DNA from: Chitinophaga filiformis
GTDB lineage: Bacteria > Bacteroidota > Bacteroidia > Chitinophagales > Chitinophagaceae
Assembly: GCF_023100805.1 (NCBI RefSeq)
Contig: NZ_CP095855.1
Location: 3,823,001-3,887,000 of the forward strand
Direction of reading: 5' to 3'
Length of the DNA stretch: 64,000 bases
The notes below the pieces were generated by a model, which saw nothing but the letters and a program-made list of their open reading frames with translations, ran no database searches and was not told where the DNA came from. How positions within the stretch are numbered: position 1 is the stretch's first letter; every line of letters begins with the position of its first letter. The position numbers and the translations under genes are program-made. Shown one piece after another: positions 42,445-50,658 of this stretch.

Positions 42445-42927
42445 TCAGAAAGTCAACAGTTTTTTCCAGTTCCTGTCCAGGTAAGTTACAATGCCTTTCC
42501 CCGGGGCATAGGGCGCATAGATGGCTTTAAAATCGGTTTGGGCTATACTGTACGACTTATTTCCGATGAAGCCTTTACGGGCCATGTATAACAAAGCTAT
42601 AGAAGGTGAGCGGGACCACCCCTGGTTGCAATGAACGAGCACCGGTCTGTCAGTTATATGCCTTTCGATAAAAGCCATCGCTTCCTGCATAATGGGATCC
42701 GTAAAATGCGGGGCCAGTTCATTTTCCATATCAACCATATTCAGGTAGAGGTGATGTTCATCCTCGTGTACCAGGTAACAGGGATGGCTGGATGGTAAAT
42801 TCCCTTTATAGCCGACCGCTTTCCGGTGACAGGGCTCTTTGCAGGCATGGATCACCGCCAGGTCGGGTGTGCGTAGTTCGCAGTCCAGCGTATTGCCAAC
42901 AAAGAGATGCGTATGGATCTGTAACAT
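42445..42927 (-). CDS. dual-specificity/tyrosine phosphatase-like protein
   Basis: The 160-residue cytosolic protein contains the cysteine phosphatase signature HCNQGWSRS, with catalytic Cys100 and Arg106 in CX5R spacing, preceded by VLVHC and a general-acid candidate Asp in LNMVDMEN near residue 66. The small size and motif fit the dual-specificity/Cys-phosphatase superfamily, here in a form seen as stand-alone bacterial proteins. The substrate (phosphoprotein, phosphoinositide or other) is unknown. It is isolated between the adhesin locus and a repeat-rich region, so its context does not help. Confidence 0.75.
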   Translation of the reverse strand: MLQIHTHLFVGNTLDCELRTPDLAVIHACKEPCHRKAVGYKGNLPSSHPCYLVHEDEHHLYLNMVDMENELAPHFTDPIMQEAMAFIERHITDRPVLVHCNQGWSRSPSIALLYMARKGFIGNKSYSIAQTDFKAIYAPYAPGKGIVTYLDRNWKKLLTF

Positions 42928-43134
42928 CGTTTATCAATTCCGGTTGCCTGCGTACTTCAGCTTCGGTACAGGGGCGGTAAGCGCCTGTCTCAATAACGAA
43001 ATACCTGTTTATCTGAACGCGCCGGCTGGCGCAGGAAGTTCTTAATGCTTAGTTTACAAAATTAAGACGAAAACAGGAGAAAGGATATGCGGGAAATACG
43101 CATTTTATTTTTGAATTTGTTTGAGGTATAGTGG

Positions 43135-43222
43135 AGGTTCGCTCGAGATAGCCTCATCCTCCCTTAATCTTCCGTTCACGAAGGGAAGATTAAGGGAGGA
43201 TGAGGCTATCTCGAGCGAACCT
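43135..43222. repeat. perfect 39-bp inverted repeat with 10-base loop
   Basis: The left arm (43135-43173, starting AGGTTCGCTCGAGATAGCCT) is the exact reverse complement of the right arm (43184-43222), separated by GTTCACGAAG. The hairpin is far longer than any terminator and has no T-tract. It may be a MITE-like or structural repeat. Confidence 0.9.
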
Positions 43223-43481
43223 TCACCGGATCAATACCGGGGTTTTACTATTCACGCAAAGTAGCTCCGGTTTCAGTATGGGATCACTGGCTGTAATTCT
43301 TTGAAGCTGCCTGCTATCAGGCTTTGGGAATCGTATCAGCGTTCGGATAGGAATGAAACCCCTGTCAATCGTGCGGGCATGCTTCAAAGAATTAAGGCCA
43401 GTGCTTCCCATCTGAAACCGGGTGCTACTTTCGCTCTCCCTACGATAATATATTTGGCTGCTTTCAGAATGATAAACATGT

Positions 43482-43558
43482 AATGGTATTATGATGCAAT
43501 GGTATTATGGTATTATGGTATTGTGGTATTGGTGTTATTGTATTGTGGTGTTATTGCG
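43482..43558 (+). repeat. degenerate TATGGTATT microsatellite
   Basis: The sequence walks through imperfect copies of ATGGTATT, TATGGTATT and TGTGGTATTG for ~77 bases. It lies in non-coding DNA, so copy-number change would not affect a protein. Confidence 0.8.
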
Positions 43559-43776
43559 TTGATTTGGCAGTTTGAGACGGTATTTTCAGTAGATAGCTGC
43601 TTGTTTGGAGATTGGTGTTCTTTTGGAAGGAAATGGTCTGTATGAGCCTTAAAATACGATTTCTTGGGCATAATGGAAGTGTCTCAGCCGGGGTAGTTCG
43701 TGCAGGTAATTTATATTCGTTTGAGTTTCCGCTTTGCGGGATTTTTTGCCGCTTTTTTGCGCTTTTTTCCCGTCCT

Positions 43777-43864
43777 GATACCGCTTTAATACCGCTAATC
43801 TTACGTTAAAGTTACGTTCAGGAACGTAAGATTAAGGTAGGATTAGCGGTATTAAAGCGGTATC
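43777..43864. repeat. long near-perfect inverted repeat (43-bp arms, 2-base loop)
   Basis: The left arm GATACCGCTTTAATACCGCT... (43777-43819) and right arm ...AGCGGTATTAAAGCGGTATC (43822-43864) pair with four mismatches around an AG loop. The tip, TTACGTTC-AG-GAACGTAAG, recurs in the hairpin at 45510-45608. Tandem AAAGCGGTATC-like units continue past the right arm to about 43888. Confidence 0.88.
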
Positions 43865-43891
43865 AAAGCGGTGTCAAAGCGGTATTTGTCT

Positions 43892-43985
43892 TAGTACAGA
43901 AAAACTTTACAGTTTTTGTGGGGAGCTTCAGGATTGACTTTACAGGTGTTATTGTAAATTCATTATTTGCTTTACAGATGCGCAA
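43892..43985 (+). repeat. left copy of ~95-base direct repeat flanking the IS
   Basis: The stretch with GAAAAACTTTACAGTTTTTG, TTCAGGATTGACTTTACAGG and ATTTGCTTTACA is closely matched by 45402-45495 in the same orientation. Both contain TTTACA/TGTAAA ends like those expected at IS termini. Confidence 0.75.
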
Positions 43986-44027
43986 ATTAAGCTTTACACT
44001 GCTATTTCTGTTGTTTTTACCTTCTTT

Positions 44028-44897
44028 TTAGCCTTCCATTTTCGCTTTAATACACCGCTTGTCAAATGCGCCCTGATTGGGTGTCAAATCATTACAGCTC
44101 ATATGAGGCCGGACTCTATTGTAGTAATCTATGGCCTTATTCACTGCATCTACGGCCTGCGAGTAACTGGCAAACGTCTTCCTAAGGTGGAATTCCCGTT
44201 TTAAAATGCCATTAACCCTTTCAGCGATAGCATTGTCGTAAGGGCTACCAGACTGGGTCATAGAAATATTAATCCCATGGCTTTGTAATATCTCAACATA
44301 ATCTGAACAACAATATTGAACACCGCGGTCTGAATGATGTATGAGATTGACAGGTCCTGCAGGAAGGGATTTTATCGCTTTTTTAAGCGCTATTATAGTG
44401 CCTTGCGCACGGAGTTTTTGGCTTAAATGGTAACCTATTATCTTTCTGGAATATGCATCGGTGACCAATGATAAATAATTGAAACCCCGTTCAGTATCGA
44501 TGTAAGTAATATCACTAACCCACAGCTGTCCTGGACGGTTAACCTCAAGTTCTCCAGTCATATCTGGCCATTTTTTAAAGGGATGATCTGAGTCCGTAGT
44601 AATGGCATACTTTCTTTTACGCTTGGGTAATAGTAAACCATGCGCTGACAATAATTTCAGGAAGCCCGGGCGGCCCATTGAGATATGATGGGCTTGTAAC
44701 TGAGGCTTCAATATCTTGTGCAGCTTTACAGCTCCGCCTTCCCATAAACTGCGATGTTGTTTGATTAGGTCTACTACAACTGCTTCCTCCAATTGCTGAT
44801 CTGCCGTGTACCAGCTTATATCATAAAAGGCTTGCCTGGTTTTACCAAACAGCTTACAAATTCGGCCCAATCCAACTTCAGGATGGTTGTTCTTCAT
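44028..44897 (-). CDS. IS3-family transposase OrfB (DDE integrase domain)
   Basis: The 289-residue protein has the HTH_21-like N-terminal part and an rve integrase core. The catalytic DDE residues are visible as Asp in WVSDITYIDTERG, Asp in HHSDRGVQYC and Glu in NAIAERVNGILKREFH, followed by a YNRVRPHMSCNDLTPNQ ending typical of IS3 transposases. It overlaps orfA by four bases (ATGA) and is normally made as an OrfAB fusion by -1 frameshifting. It appears intact. Confidence 0.95.
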   Translation of the reverse strand: MKNNHPEVGLGRICKLFGKTRQAFYDISWYTADQQLEEAVVVDLIKQHRSLWEGGAVKLHKILKPQLQAHHISMGRPGFLKLLSAHGLLLPKRKRKYAITTDSDHPFKKWPDMTGELEVNRPGQLWVSDITYIDTERGFNYLSLVTDAYSRKIIGYHLSQKLRAQGTIIALKKAIKSLPAGPVNLIHHSDRGVQYCCSDYVEILQSHGINISMTQSGSPYDNAIAERVNGILKREFHLRKTFASYSQAVDAVNKAIDYYNRVRPHMSCNDLTPNQGAFDKRCIKAKMEG

Positions 44898-45289
44898 TTG
44901 TTTGGCTGCTTGGTGCCATACTTTTTTAGCAAGTCTATGCCCAACTCCTTCTTGGCATTGGCCAGCAATAGTTCTAATGCTTCAACTTTTAGTAAGGCAT
45001 CTTCCAGTTGTCTATCTTTGGCTTTATCTTTAATTGAATCGGCTTTTGACCTGAGTTTATCTCCCTCCTGCTCTTTCTTAACAGGATCTATAGTAGTTGA
45101 TTTAGGCGTTTCAGTCCCATAATTTCGCCTATACCAGACCACCATGCTGTTAACTGTGCCCTTATTAGGCAGGTTATACTTTCTCGCCAAGTCTGTCAGA
45201 CTTAGTGCTCCTGACAGGAATTCCCTGGCTATACTGACCTTAAAACTCGCTTCATACACCGCTGGGCGGCCCATGGCTTTCTTTTTCAT
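44894..45289 (-). CDS. IS3-family transposase OrfA (helix-turn-helix)
   Basis: The 131-residue protein starts with a homeodomain-like helix-turn-helix (YEASFKVSIAREFLSGALSL followed by TDLARKYNLPNKGTVNSM), then a Lys/Glu-rich coiled coil (DKLRSKADSIKDKAKDRQLE) ending in ELLLANAKKELGIDLLKKYG. OrfA binds the terminal repeats. It is intact and overlaps orfB. Confidence 0.93.
   Translation of the reverse strand: MKKKAMGRPAVYEASFKVSIAREFLSGALSLTDLARKYNLPNKGTVNSMVVWYRRNYGTETPKSTTIDPVKKEQEGDKLRSKADSIKDKAKDRQLEDALLKVEALELLLANAKKELGIDLLKKYGTKQPNK
44921..44927 (-). promoter_or_regulatory. A6G programmed -1 frameshift site in the IS
   Basis: On the minus strand the heptamer A AAA AAG falls in the orfA frame as CTA-AAA-AAG (Leu-Lys-Lys of LLKKYG). 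A -1 slip places ribosomes in the orfB frame, which is open from here to the orfB ATG ten codons later. This is the standard arrangement for making OrfAB. Confidence 0.8.
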
Positions 45290-45401
45290 AATTAGTAATT
45301 TAATTTAGCTTACGCTTCTTACCAAATATGTAAAGCCAATCCTGAATTAATACAATTTGTCAGGTTCCTTTGGTCAGGTGTCCGTTGGTCAGTCCTCTTA
45401 T

Positions 45402-45495
45402 CTTAGTCCTGAAAAACTTTACAGTTTTGCGGGGAGTTTCAGGATTGACTTTACAGGTTATGCTAAGTAATTCATGATTTGCTTTACAAATATCG
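45402..45495 (+). repeat. right copy of ~95-base direct repeat flanking the IS
   Basis: It parallels 43892-43985: GAAAAACTTTACAGTTTTGC, TTCAGGATTGACTTTACAGG and GATTTGCTTTACA in the same order and orientation. Part of it is probably the IS end. Confidence 0.75.
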
Positions 45496-45509
45496 GTTTG
45501 TTAACACAT

Positions 45510-45608
45510 CGGTACCAGTATAGTACCAATGGCCTCAACTTACGTTAAACTTACGTTCAGGACGTAAGATGAACGTAAGTTAAAGCCATTGGTAAGCCGT
45601 TGGTACCG
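45510..45608. repeat. long imperfect inverted repeat (arms ~48 bp)
   Basis: The left arm (45510-45558, beginning CGGTACC) pairs imperfectly with the right arm (45561-45608, ending GGTACCG) around an AG loop. The tip ACTTACGTTC-AG-GACGTAAG matches the hairpin at 43777-43864, so the two belong to one family lying on either side of the IS. Confidence 0.8.
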
Positions 45609-45758
45609 GATCTCAACCGGACATAAAGCCTGAAATGTCTCAGGGCAGAAGAATTTACACTAGCATTTCTCTTGTTTCACCTTTTTGATCCGGTTTTTCA
45701 GCCTGATGGGGGAGAAATTGTTCCTGGAATGCTGGAATTGTTTCCCGCCGTCCTGTGG

Positions 45759-46871
45759 TTATCTTGATCGCCTGAATAAGCCCAGGGTCAGGCGGAAAGG
45801 TTTGGTAAAGTAATAAAGAAAGAAAAATGGCAGCCTGAGTCGCATGATGTCTTCCCCGTTGGGCCGGAGAAGGAAGCGGATATATTGGACGAAAACAGCA
45901 TATTTAGCTTTCAGGCTGGTCATGAAGCTTAACCTGATGAAGGCCAGTTGCAGGAACTTGTTTTCGGCAGGCGGAGGGTCTTCCAGTAAACGCTTCATCA
46001 GCAGCTCACAGGTCTTGCCGGGTACAGGGCCGCTTGCAATGGCCGGCACGCCCAGTAAGCCGGACGCCAGTTGCATCCAGAGGTCTTCAAAGCCCTGCAG
46101 CTCGGGAGGGATCTTGTAGGGCCCGTGATCGTACAGTAAAGCCATATCCAGCAAGGAGCGGAGATGCGGATAGAAATCACTGGCCCCATTGTTGACCAGC
46201 ATCAGCCGGTAGTAATCTTCGTACGTGAACGGCCTGCCCGACAGGTAGTCGCTACCCAGCAGCTGGTCAAACCTGTATTGTACGGACGTCAGTGTTTCGG
46301 GTGGGCGATAATGGAACTCAAAGCTTAACCATTTACCCCTTGCACAGGGTTTACCGAACACCACTTCTTTGATGTGGTCTTTGAAATGGTCAGGATAAAT
46401 ACTGAAATATTTTTCCTGGTGCATCTCATACCCCTCCGACTGCATGACAGACACGACAGTTGAGACCTGGTCTTCCCGGATGATAATATCCATGTCAGTA
46501 AATTCCCGCATGGCAATGTCATTGTACACCAGCTGGGAAAAGTCCATCCCTTTATAGAACCGCGCCGTTGCGCCCTGTTGTCTTAAACGGGACACGATAT
46601 GTTCCGTCACCATTTTCCTGTCAAACGCAAATACGGAGAATTCCCGGCAATACGCTTTGAAGAGTTGCAAAGCTTCCGGTGGTACAATATCTTTCAGCTT
46701 GTTCAATACATGGAAAGCCACCGGCCTTATCCGGTGCCGTGCACATAATCCGTATACCTTTTGCCAGTTGACGGGCCGGCCGGATATATAGGTGCAAAGC
46801 GTAGAGATAGAGCTGGTTTGCAGGTACACCCTGCAACATAATAATAGAATAGTAACCTCGGGTTGGCGCAT
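45759..46871 (-). CDS. nucleotidyltransferase family protein of the lasso cluster
   Basis: The 370-residue protein resembles the NTP_transf_5 nucleotidyltransferases often found with lasso peptide and related RiPP genes: ARHRIRPVAFHVL near the start, ARFYKGMDFSQLVYNDIAMR with REFTDMDIIIRE (acidic metal-binding residues in DMD around 126-128), and SFEFHYRPPE. Its role is not settled; related proteins accompany HPr-kinase-like enzymes in paeninodin-type clusters, which suggests tailoring of a phosphorylated peptide or self-protection. It starts three bases after the RRE gene, so the two are co-transcribed, away from the biosynthetic genes. Confidence 0.78.
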   Translation of the reverse strand: MRQPEVTILLLCCRVYLQTSSISTLCTYISGRPVNWQKVYGLCARHRIRPVAFHVLNKLKDIVPPEALQLFKAYCREFSVFAFDRKMVTEHIVSRLRQQGATARFYKGMDFSQLVYNDIAMREFTDMDIIIREDQVSTVVSVMQSEGYEMHQEKYFSIYPDHFKDHIKEVVFGKPCARGKWLSFEFHYRPPETLTSVQYRFDQLLGSDYLSGRPFTYEDYYRLMLVNNGASDFYPHLRSLLDMALLYDHGPYKIPPELQGFEDLWMQLASGLLGVPAIASGPVPGKTCELLMKRLLEDPPPAENKFLQLAFIRLSFMTSLKAKYAVFVQYIRFLLRPNGEDIMRLRLPFFFLYYFTKPFRLTLGLFRRSR

Positions 46872-46874
46872 AAA

Positions 46875-47186
46875 TCAGTGAACAATAAGCATTTGATGCT
46901 GCAACATTTTTTCAAGAAAAAGAAGGGTTTCGTGTTCGCACAATTGCATGCTGACAGCATATTGTTCTGTCAGGGCATGTATAACTTCATGAACAGGTAC
47001 CGGCTGCTCCAGCTTCTCCCAGATAGCGCTACCTATCGCATTAAGGCCGATATACTGGCCGTTGTGAATATCCATCAATACTACTTCCTCCCCGATGTGA
47101 CTGACCAGGAAATTCCGTTCATTCCTGTGAACGACTGTTTCTCTGCATAGGGAAATCTGTACACTTTCTGACATATGTTTAAACAT
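46875..47186 (-). CDS. PqqD-like leader-recognition protein (lasso B1 / RRE)
   Basis: The 103-residue protein is a PqqD-fold RiPP recognition element. The strand-helix pattern is seen in GEEVVLMDIHNGQYIGLNAI followed by GSAIWEKLEQPVPVHEVIHALTEQY. In lasso pathways this B1 protein binds the precursor leader and presents it to the B2 protease. An in-frame ATG at 47174 could be the true start. It is divergent from the kinase gene, with 61 bases between them for two promoters. Confidence 0.88.
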   Translation of the reverse strand: MFKHMSESVQISLCRETVVHRNERNFLVSHIGEEVVLMDIHNGQYIGLNAIGSAIWEKLEQPVPVHEVIHALTEQYAVSMQLCEHETLLFLEKMLQHQMLIVH

Positions 47187-47247
47187 TAGTGATTACTTGA
47201 GTGTATAGTTATTGTAACATTATTCAACCTGAAATAGTTCGCTGTAC

Positions 47248-48144
47248 ATGTATAAATATTGGGGCTTCGGTCTGCATATTACTTCTGGAATAGAATTCCC
47301 TGAATTGTTGCCGTTCGATTTTAAACAGCCTGATGTCAGCATCAGCATTGGTGAAATACCCTCCATTGAAGCAGATACCGCCTTCGATATCGGTCGTCTT
47401 TCCTACCAGGTGAACAGTAGTGAGCTGGTCTTCTCCGTGCAGGATATTGCCACCTACTATGCTGCCGATGGCAACCGGATCCTCATTCGCCCCTTCCCCG
47501 GTAATGTGGAAGACAGGGTGATCCGTCTGTTCCTGCTCGGCGCTGCCATGGCAGGCATCCTGCAGCAAAGAAGGCAGGTGCCCCTGCACACCTCGGCTGT
47601 TGTTGTGAACAATAAACTGACGCTCATTGCAGGGCAATCGGGCGCCGGTAAATCCACTACGCTCGCCGGACTGAAAAAGCGGCAGTACCAGATCTTCAGC
47701 GATGATATTACCGTGCTGAAAGAGGCGCCCGACGACGATCGCATCAGCGGGGTGGCTTCTTACCCTATGATCAAATTATGGGAACATTCTTTGCAGACCT
47801 TATCGCTGGACGACCGTTCCTTCCCCGTTGTGCCGGGTTATGAAAAATATGGATTTTTCTTTCACGGTGCGTTCGATACCAGGCAGTATCCGGTGGAGAG
47901 AATCATACTGCTGGAGGCCAGGGAGACCGACAAGATCCATCATAAGCAGCTGCAGGGCAGCGAGGCCTTTGCCGGCGTGATACAACATATCTACAAAGCT
48001 TCATTGTTCCGTCAGCCCGCCATGCGTGCGCTTTGTTTCGACGTGGTCAGTAAAATGGTAAAATGCGCCTCCGTACACCAGGTAACACGCCCTTTATTGT
48101 GTGAACCCGATTCATTGTTGGATGTAGTAACGTCAATATTGTAA
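47248..48144 (+). CDS. HPr-kinase-like protein of the lasso cluster
   Basis: The 298-residue protein has a beta-rich N-terminal domain and an HPr kinase/phosphorylase-like P-loop domain. Walker A is GQSGAGKST (residues 129-137), followed by FSDDITVL with acidic pair Asp152-Asp153. In paeninodin-type clusters a related kinase phosphorylates the C-terminal serine of the lasso precursor. Here the first precursor does end in Ser, so the same chemistry is plausible. The stop overlaps the start of the next gene (TAATG). Confidence 0.85.
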   Translation: MYKYWGFGLHITSGIEFPELLPFDFKQPDVSISIGEIPSIEADTAFDIGRLSYQVNSSELVFSVQDIATYYAADGNRILIRPFPGNVEDRVIRLFLLGAAMAGILQQRRQVPLHTSAVVVNNKLTLIAGQSGAGKSTTLAGLKKRQYQIFSDDITVLKEAPDDDRISGVASYPMIKLWEHSLQTLSLDDRSFPVVPGYEKYGFFFHGAFDTRQYPVERIILLEARETDKIHHKQLQGSEAFAGVIQHIYKASLFRQPAMRALCFDVVSKMVKCASVHQVTRPLLCEPDSLLDVVTSIL

Positions 48145-48554
48145 TGAGAAAGAAAATTTCATCGCTGCTGCTCTTTGCTGAGGCATGGATCTGTATTGCC
48201 ATTGCCCGTTGCATGCTCGTTTTTATGCCCTTCAGAAAAATAGCGCCCCTGCTGGGTAAAAGTGTGACCGCCGCCAGCACCTCCCATATAAGAACAACAC
48301 GCCGTCCCAAGCGGATAAAGGCCGCCATCAGAAGGGCCGCGGCCTGCTCGCCATGGCGTGCAAAATGCTTTGAACAGGCACTGGCAGGCAAGATCATGCT
48401 TAGTTACAGGAGGATGCCGGGCATTGTTTTCTTCGGCATCAATAAGGTAGGCGATGACCTGCAGGCACACGCCTGGCTGGAAAGTGAAGGTGTGATCATC
48501 ACCGGCGGAAAAGAGGCTGATCAATTTACTATCATCGCACGTTTCAAAAGCTGA
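48144..48554 (+). CDS. lasso peptide B2 leader protease
   Basis: The 136-residue protein is a transglutaminase-like cysteine protease of the lasso B2 type. The catalytic Cys75 lies in SPWRAKCFEQALA, His109 in LQAHAWLE, and a candidate Asp in GGKEADQFTIIARF at the C-terminus. The N-terminus has a hydrophobic stretch (LLLFAEAWICIAIARCMLVF). It removes the leader peptide after B1 binding. Its start overlaps the kinase gene by one base, and it ends four bases before the cyclase gene. Confidence 0.92.
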   Translation: MRKKISSLLLFAEAWICIAIARCMLVFMPFRKIAPLLGKSVTAASTSHIRTTRRPKRIKAAIRRAAACSPWRAKCFEQALAGKIMLSYRRMPGIVFFGINKVGDDLQAHAWLESEGVIITGGKEADQFTIIARFKS

Positions 48555-48558
48555 TCTG

Positions 48559-50397
48559 ATGAGCGCTATATTCGGTATAATAAATAAGAAGGGGAGTCCC
48601 CTGAGCGATGCTGCAGCAGTATTGATCGGCCAGGCCATGCAGCACAGGGCGATAGACGGCCAGCACAGCTGGCGGGAAAATAACGTATTGATCGGCCAGT
48701 GTACACTGCGGATGTTCTCTGCACCCGATGCCTGCACGCTGCCATTTGTTACAGAAGATGTGGTGATGGCCGCGGATGTACTGCTTGATAACAGACCTTA
48801 CCTGCTGGATCAGACCGGCGCCGCAAAGGAGATCTCCGACGAAGGCTTGTTATTATCTGCTTACCGTAAGTGGGGAAACGATTGTGTGCAACACCTGGAA
48901 GGAGAGTTTGTATTTTGCGTCTGGCACAGACAACAGCAGCAGCTGTTGATTGCAACCGATCAGCTGGGGTGCAGGGCCCTTTACTACTACGATTCGCCGG
49001 AGATGCTGGTCTTCAGTTCAGAGCAGAAAGGCGTTCTGGCGGTAAAGCCCGGACCGCATGTTTTTAATGAGGCCAGCCTCATCGAATACTATTTCCGCCA
49101 GTCAGATCCTGCCGGAACTTTTACCAAAGACGTACATGCGTTATGTGCAGGCAATATCCTCACGCTCGATAATGGTACTATACAGCTCAGCAAATACTGG
49201 AACCCCGTTCCCGGCAAATATCGTTTTAAGCAACCCGGCGAATGGGCGGACTGTTTAAGGGAATTGCTGAGAGCCGCCGTCAGGAACAGGATACGCACAG
49301 ACAGGCCGGTAGGTATTACGCTGAGCGGAGGACTGGACTCCTCTTCCGTTGCCTGTATACTGGCGCCGCTGCTGGCTGAAATGAATAAGCCTCTCTATGC
49401 CTTCTCATCTGTATTGCAGGAAGGTGCGCAGGGGGAAGATGAACGCAGATATATTGATATCATCGGGCGGGCCTGTCCTAACATCATACAGACGTATATA
49501 CATGCGGCAGACACCGGTCCTTTTCAGGATACCCTGCTTGCATTTGAGAAGGATGAAGTGTTTCCCAATGTCTTTTATTATATGGATCATGCCATTCTGG
49601 AAGCTGCGCGCAACAAAGGGATCGGGGTGCTCTTTACCGGTTACGGGGGCGATCACTGGGTATCGTGGAAGGGCAATCCTGTCATCTATAACCTGATCAG
49701 CAAAGGCGCTTTTGCCAGCGCCTGGCGATTGTTGAAGACTTTTTCCAAAACAGAAGGAAAACCGCTCTGGCCCATCCTGAAAAGGGAATACGTGCGGCAT
49801 ACGGCATGGTACAAAAAGAAAAACAAGTCTAAGTCAGATCATATCGGTCTTGGCCTGCAGGACGATTTTTACAACAGGTATCGTGATTCGCTGGTCTTTG
49901 GGGCTATACGGCATATTACCACATCTATGATTAAGAATATCAGCAGCGGGCGTACAGGACTGTTTCCCGCCATGCTGGCTAACCGTAATGAAGCATATGG
50001 TATGCGCTCTGCTGTTCCCCTGTTGAATAAGCAGGTGCTGGAACTGATGATGGACGTGCCCCCGGAACTGTTTATACATGGAGGTTATAAGCGGAGCCTG
50101 CTGCGGCATGCCATGCAGGGCGTATTGCCACCGGAGGTACAATGGAGAACGGATAAGGGTATGTATTCGCCTGATTTTTTCAACCGTATTGAGAACAACC
50201 GGGAAAAGATCACAGCGGTGCTGGCGTCAGGCCAGGAGGATGCCGGCTTCAGATATTATCTCTCCAGGGAAAGTTTAGCGGCCTGCGTTAGTAAAGATGA
50301 ACTGGCAATGATCAGAATGACACAGGGAGTGATCAGCAGCATAGTGGTGACAGCGTTGCAAAAAAAGGGATATGTTTTTGAAAATAATTTTTCGTAA
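48559..50397 (+). CDS. lasso peptide isopeptide-bond-forming cyclase (asparagine-synthetase-like)
   Basis: The 612-residue protein is homologous to asparagine synthetase B and McjC. The N-terminal glutaminase-like domain (MSAIFGIINKKG) lacks the catalytic Cys at position 2, as expected for a lasso cyclase that uses no glutamine. The ATP pyrophosphatase motif SGGLDSSS is at residues 256-263, and GYGGDHWVSW around 353-362 is also typical. It adenylates the side chain of an acidic core residue so the core N-terminus can attack it to close the macrolactam ring. It lies directly upstream of both precursors. Confidence 0.92.
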   Translation: MSAIFGIINKKGSPLSDAAAVLIGQAMQHRAIDGQHSWRENNVLIGQCTLRMFSAPDACTLPFVTEDVVMAADVLLDNRPYLLDQTGAAKEISDEGLLLSAYRKWGNDCVQHLEGEFVFCVWHRQQQQLLIATDQLGCRALYYYDSPEMLVFSSEQKGVLAVKPGPHVFNEASLIEYYFRQSDPAGTFTKDVHALCAGNILTLDNGTIQLSKYWNPVPGKYRFKQPGEWADCLRELLRAAVRNRIRTDRPVGITLSGGLDSSSVACILAPLLAEMNKPLYAFSSVLQEGAQGEDERRYIDIIGRACPNIIQTYIHAADTGPFQDTLLAFEKDEVFPNVFYYMDHAILEAARNKGIGVLFTGYGGDHWVSWKGNPVIYNLISKGAFASAWRLLKTFSKTEGKPLWPILKREYVRHTAWYKKKNKSKSDHIGLGLQDDFYNRYRDSLVFGAIRHITTSMIKNISSGRTGLFPAMLANRNEAYGMRSAVPLLNKQVLELMMDVPPELFIHGGYKRSLLRHAMQGVLPPEVQWRTDKGMYSPDFFNRIENNREKITAVLASGQEDAGFRYYLSRESLAACVSKDELAMIRMTQGVISSIVVTALQKKGYVFENNFS

Positions 50398-50435
50398 CTT
50401 ACACTAACTCAAATATCCAGGATCAATATCCAATT

Positions 50436-50564
50436 ATGAAGAACGAAGAAATGCAATCCCAACCCCAATGGGAAACTCCAGATATGATAATTCTTGCAAT
50501 GAGTGAAGTTACCTTAGGAGACGGGGCAGCAGGCACAGACTATGCTTCGGAAATAACTTCCTGA
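50436..50564 (+). CDS. lasso peptide precursor 1
   Basis: This 42-residue open frame begins MKNEEMQSQPQWETPDMIIL and continues AMSEVTLGDGAAGTDYASEI then TS. The leader has a W-x-x-P motif (WETP), counterpart of the YxxP that binds the RRE, and Thr at -2 of the predicted cleavage (VTL/G). The core is GDGAAGTDYASEITS, in which Gly1 can join Asp8 in an 8-membered ring. The final residue is Ser, a candidate target of the cluster's HPr-kinase-like enzyme. It starts 38 bases after the cyclase stop and is too short for most gene callers. Confidence 0.88.
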   Translation: MKNEEMQSQPQWETPDMIILAMSEVTLGDGAAGTDYASEITS

Positions 50565-50658
50565 CTTAGATTTACTCAGATATCCAACGGCTCCAAAAGC
50601 TTCAAAATAATCAACGCGCGAACTTTAATCATACATTTCCAAACTCAAACATGCAATT

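Larger units (their letters stand above)
42928..44027. other. 1.1-kb non-coding, repeat-rich region left of the IS element
   Basis: No credible gene is present. The region holds a perfect 39-bp inverted repeat, a degenerate TATGGTATT microsatellite, a second long inverted repeat and one copy of the ~95-base sequence that also occurs right of the transposase genes (each listed separately). Short open frames here lack codon bias or homology I can recognise. Confidence 0.6.
43952..45462 (-). mobile_element. IS3-family insertion sequence (ends approximate)
   Basis: The element carries orfA and orfB with an A6G frameshift site. The upstream end is probably at 45462, where the minus strand begins TGTAAAGTCAATCCTGAA. 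The downstream end is less clear; TGTAAATTCATT at 43952 is the best candidate. Flanking direct repeats complicate the call, and no short target-site duplication is unambiguous. Confidence 0.5.
45290..45758. other. 469-base spacer right of the transposase genes
   Basis: It contains the upstream end of the IS, the right copy of the ~95-base direct repeat and a third long inverted repeat, then about 150 bases without recognisable content before the nucleotidyltransferase stop. Confidence 0.6.

Noticed and set aside
43612-43809. 65-residue plus-strand open frame in the repeat region
   Set aside because: It ends inside the long hairpin at 43777, has no ribosome site or recognisable domain, and is most likely chance.
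48559-50397. Housekeeping asparagine synthetase B
   Set aside because: The N-terminal catalytic Cys is absent and the gene is embedded between a B2 protease and two lasso precursors.
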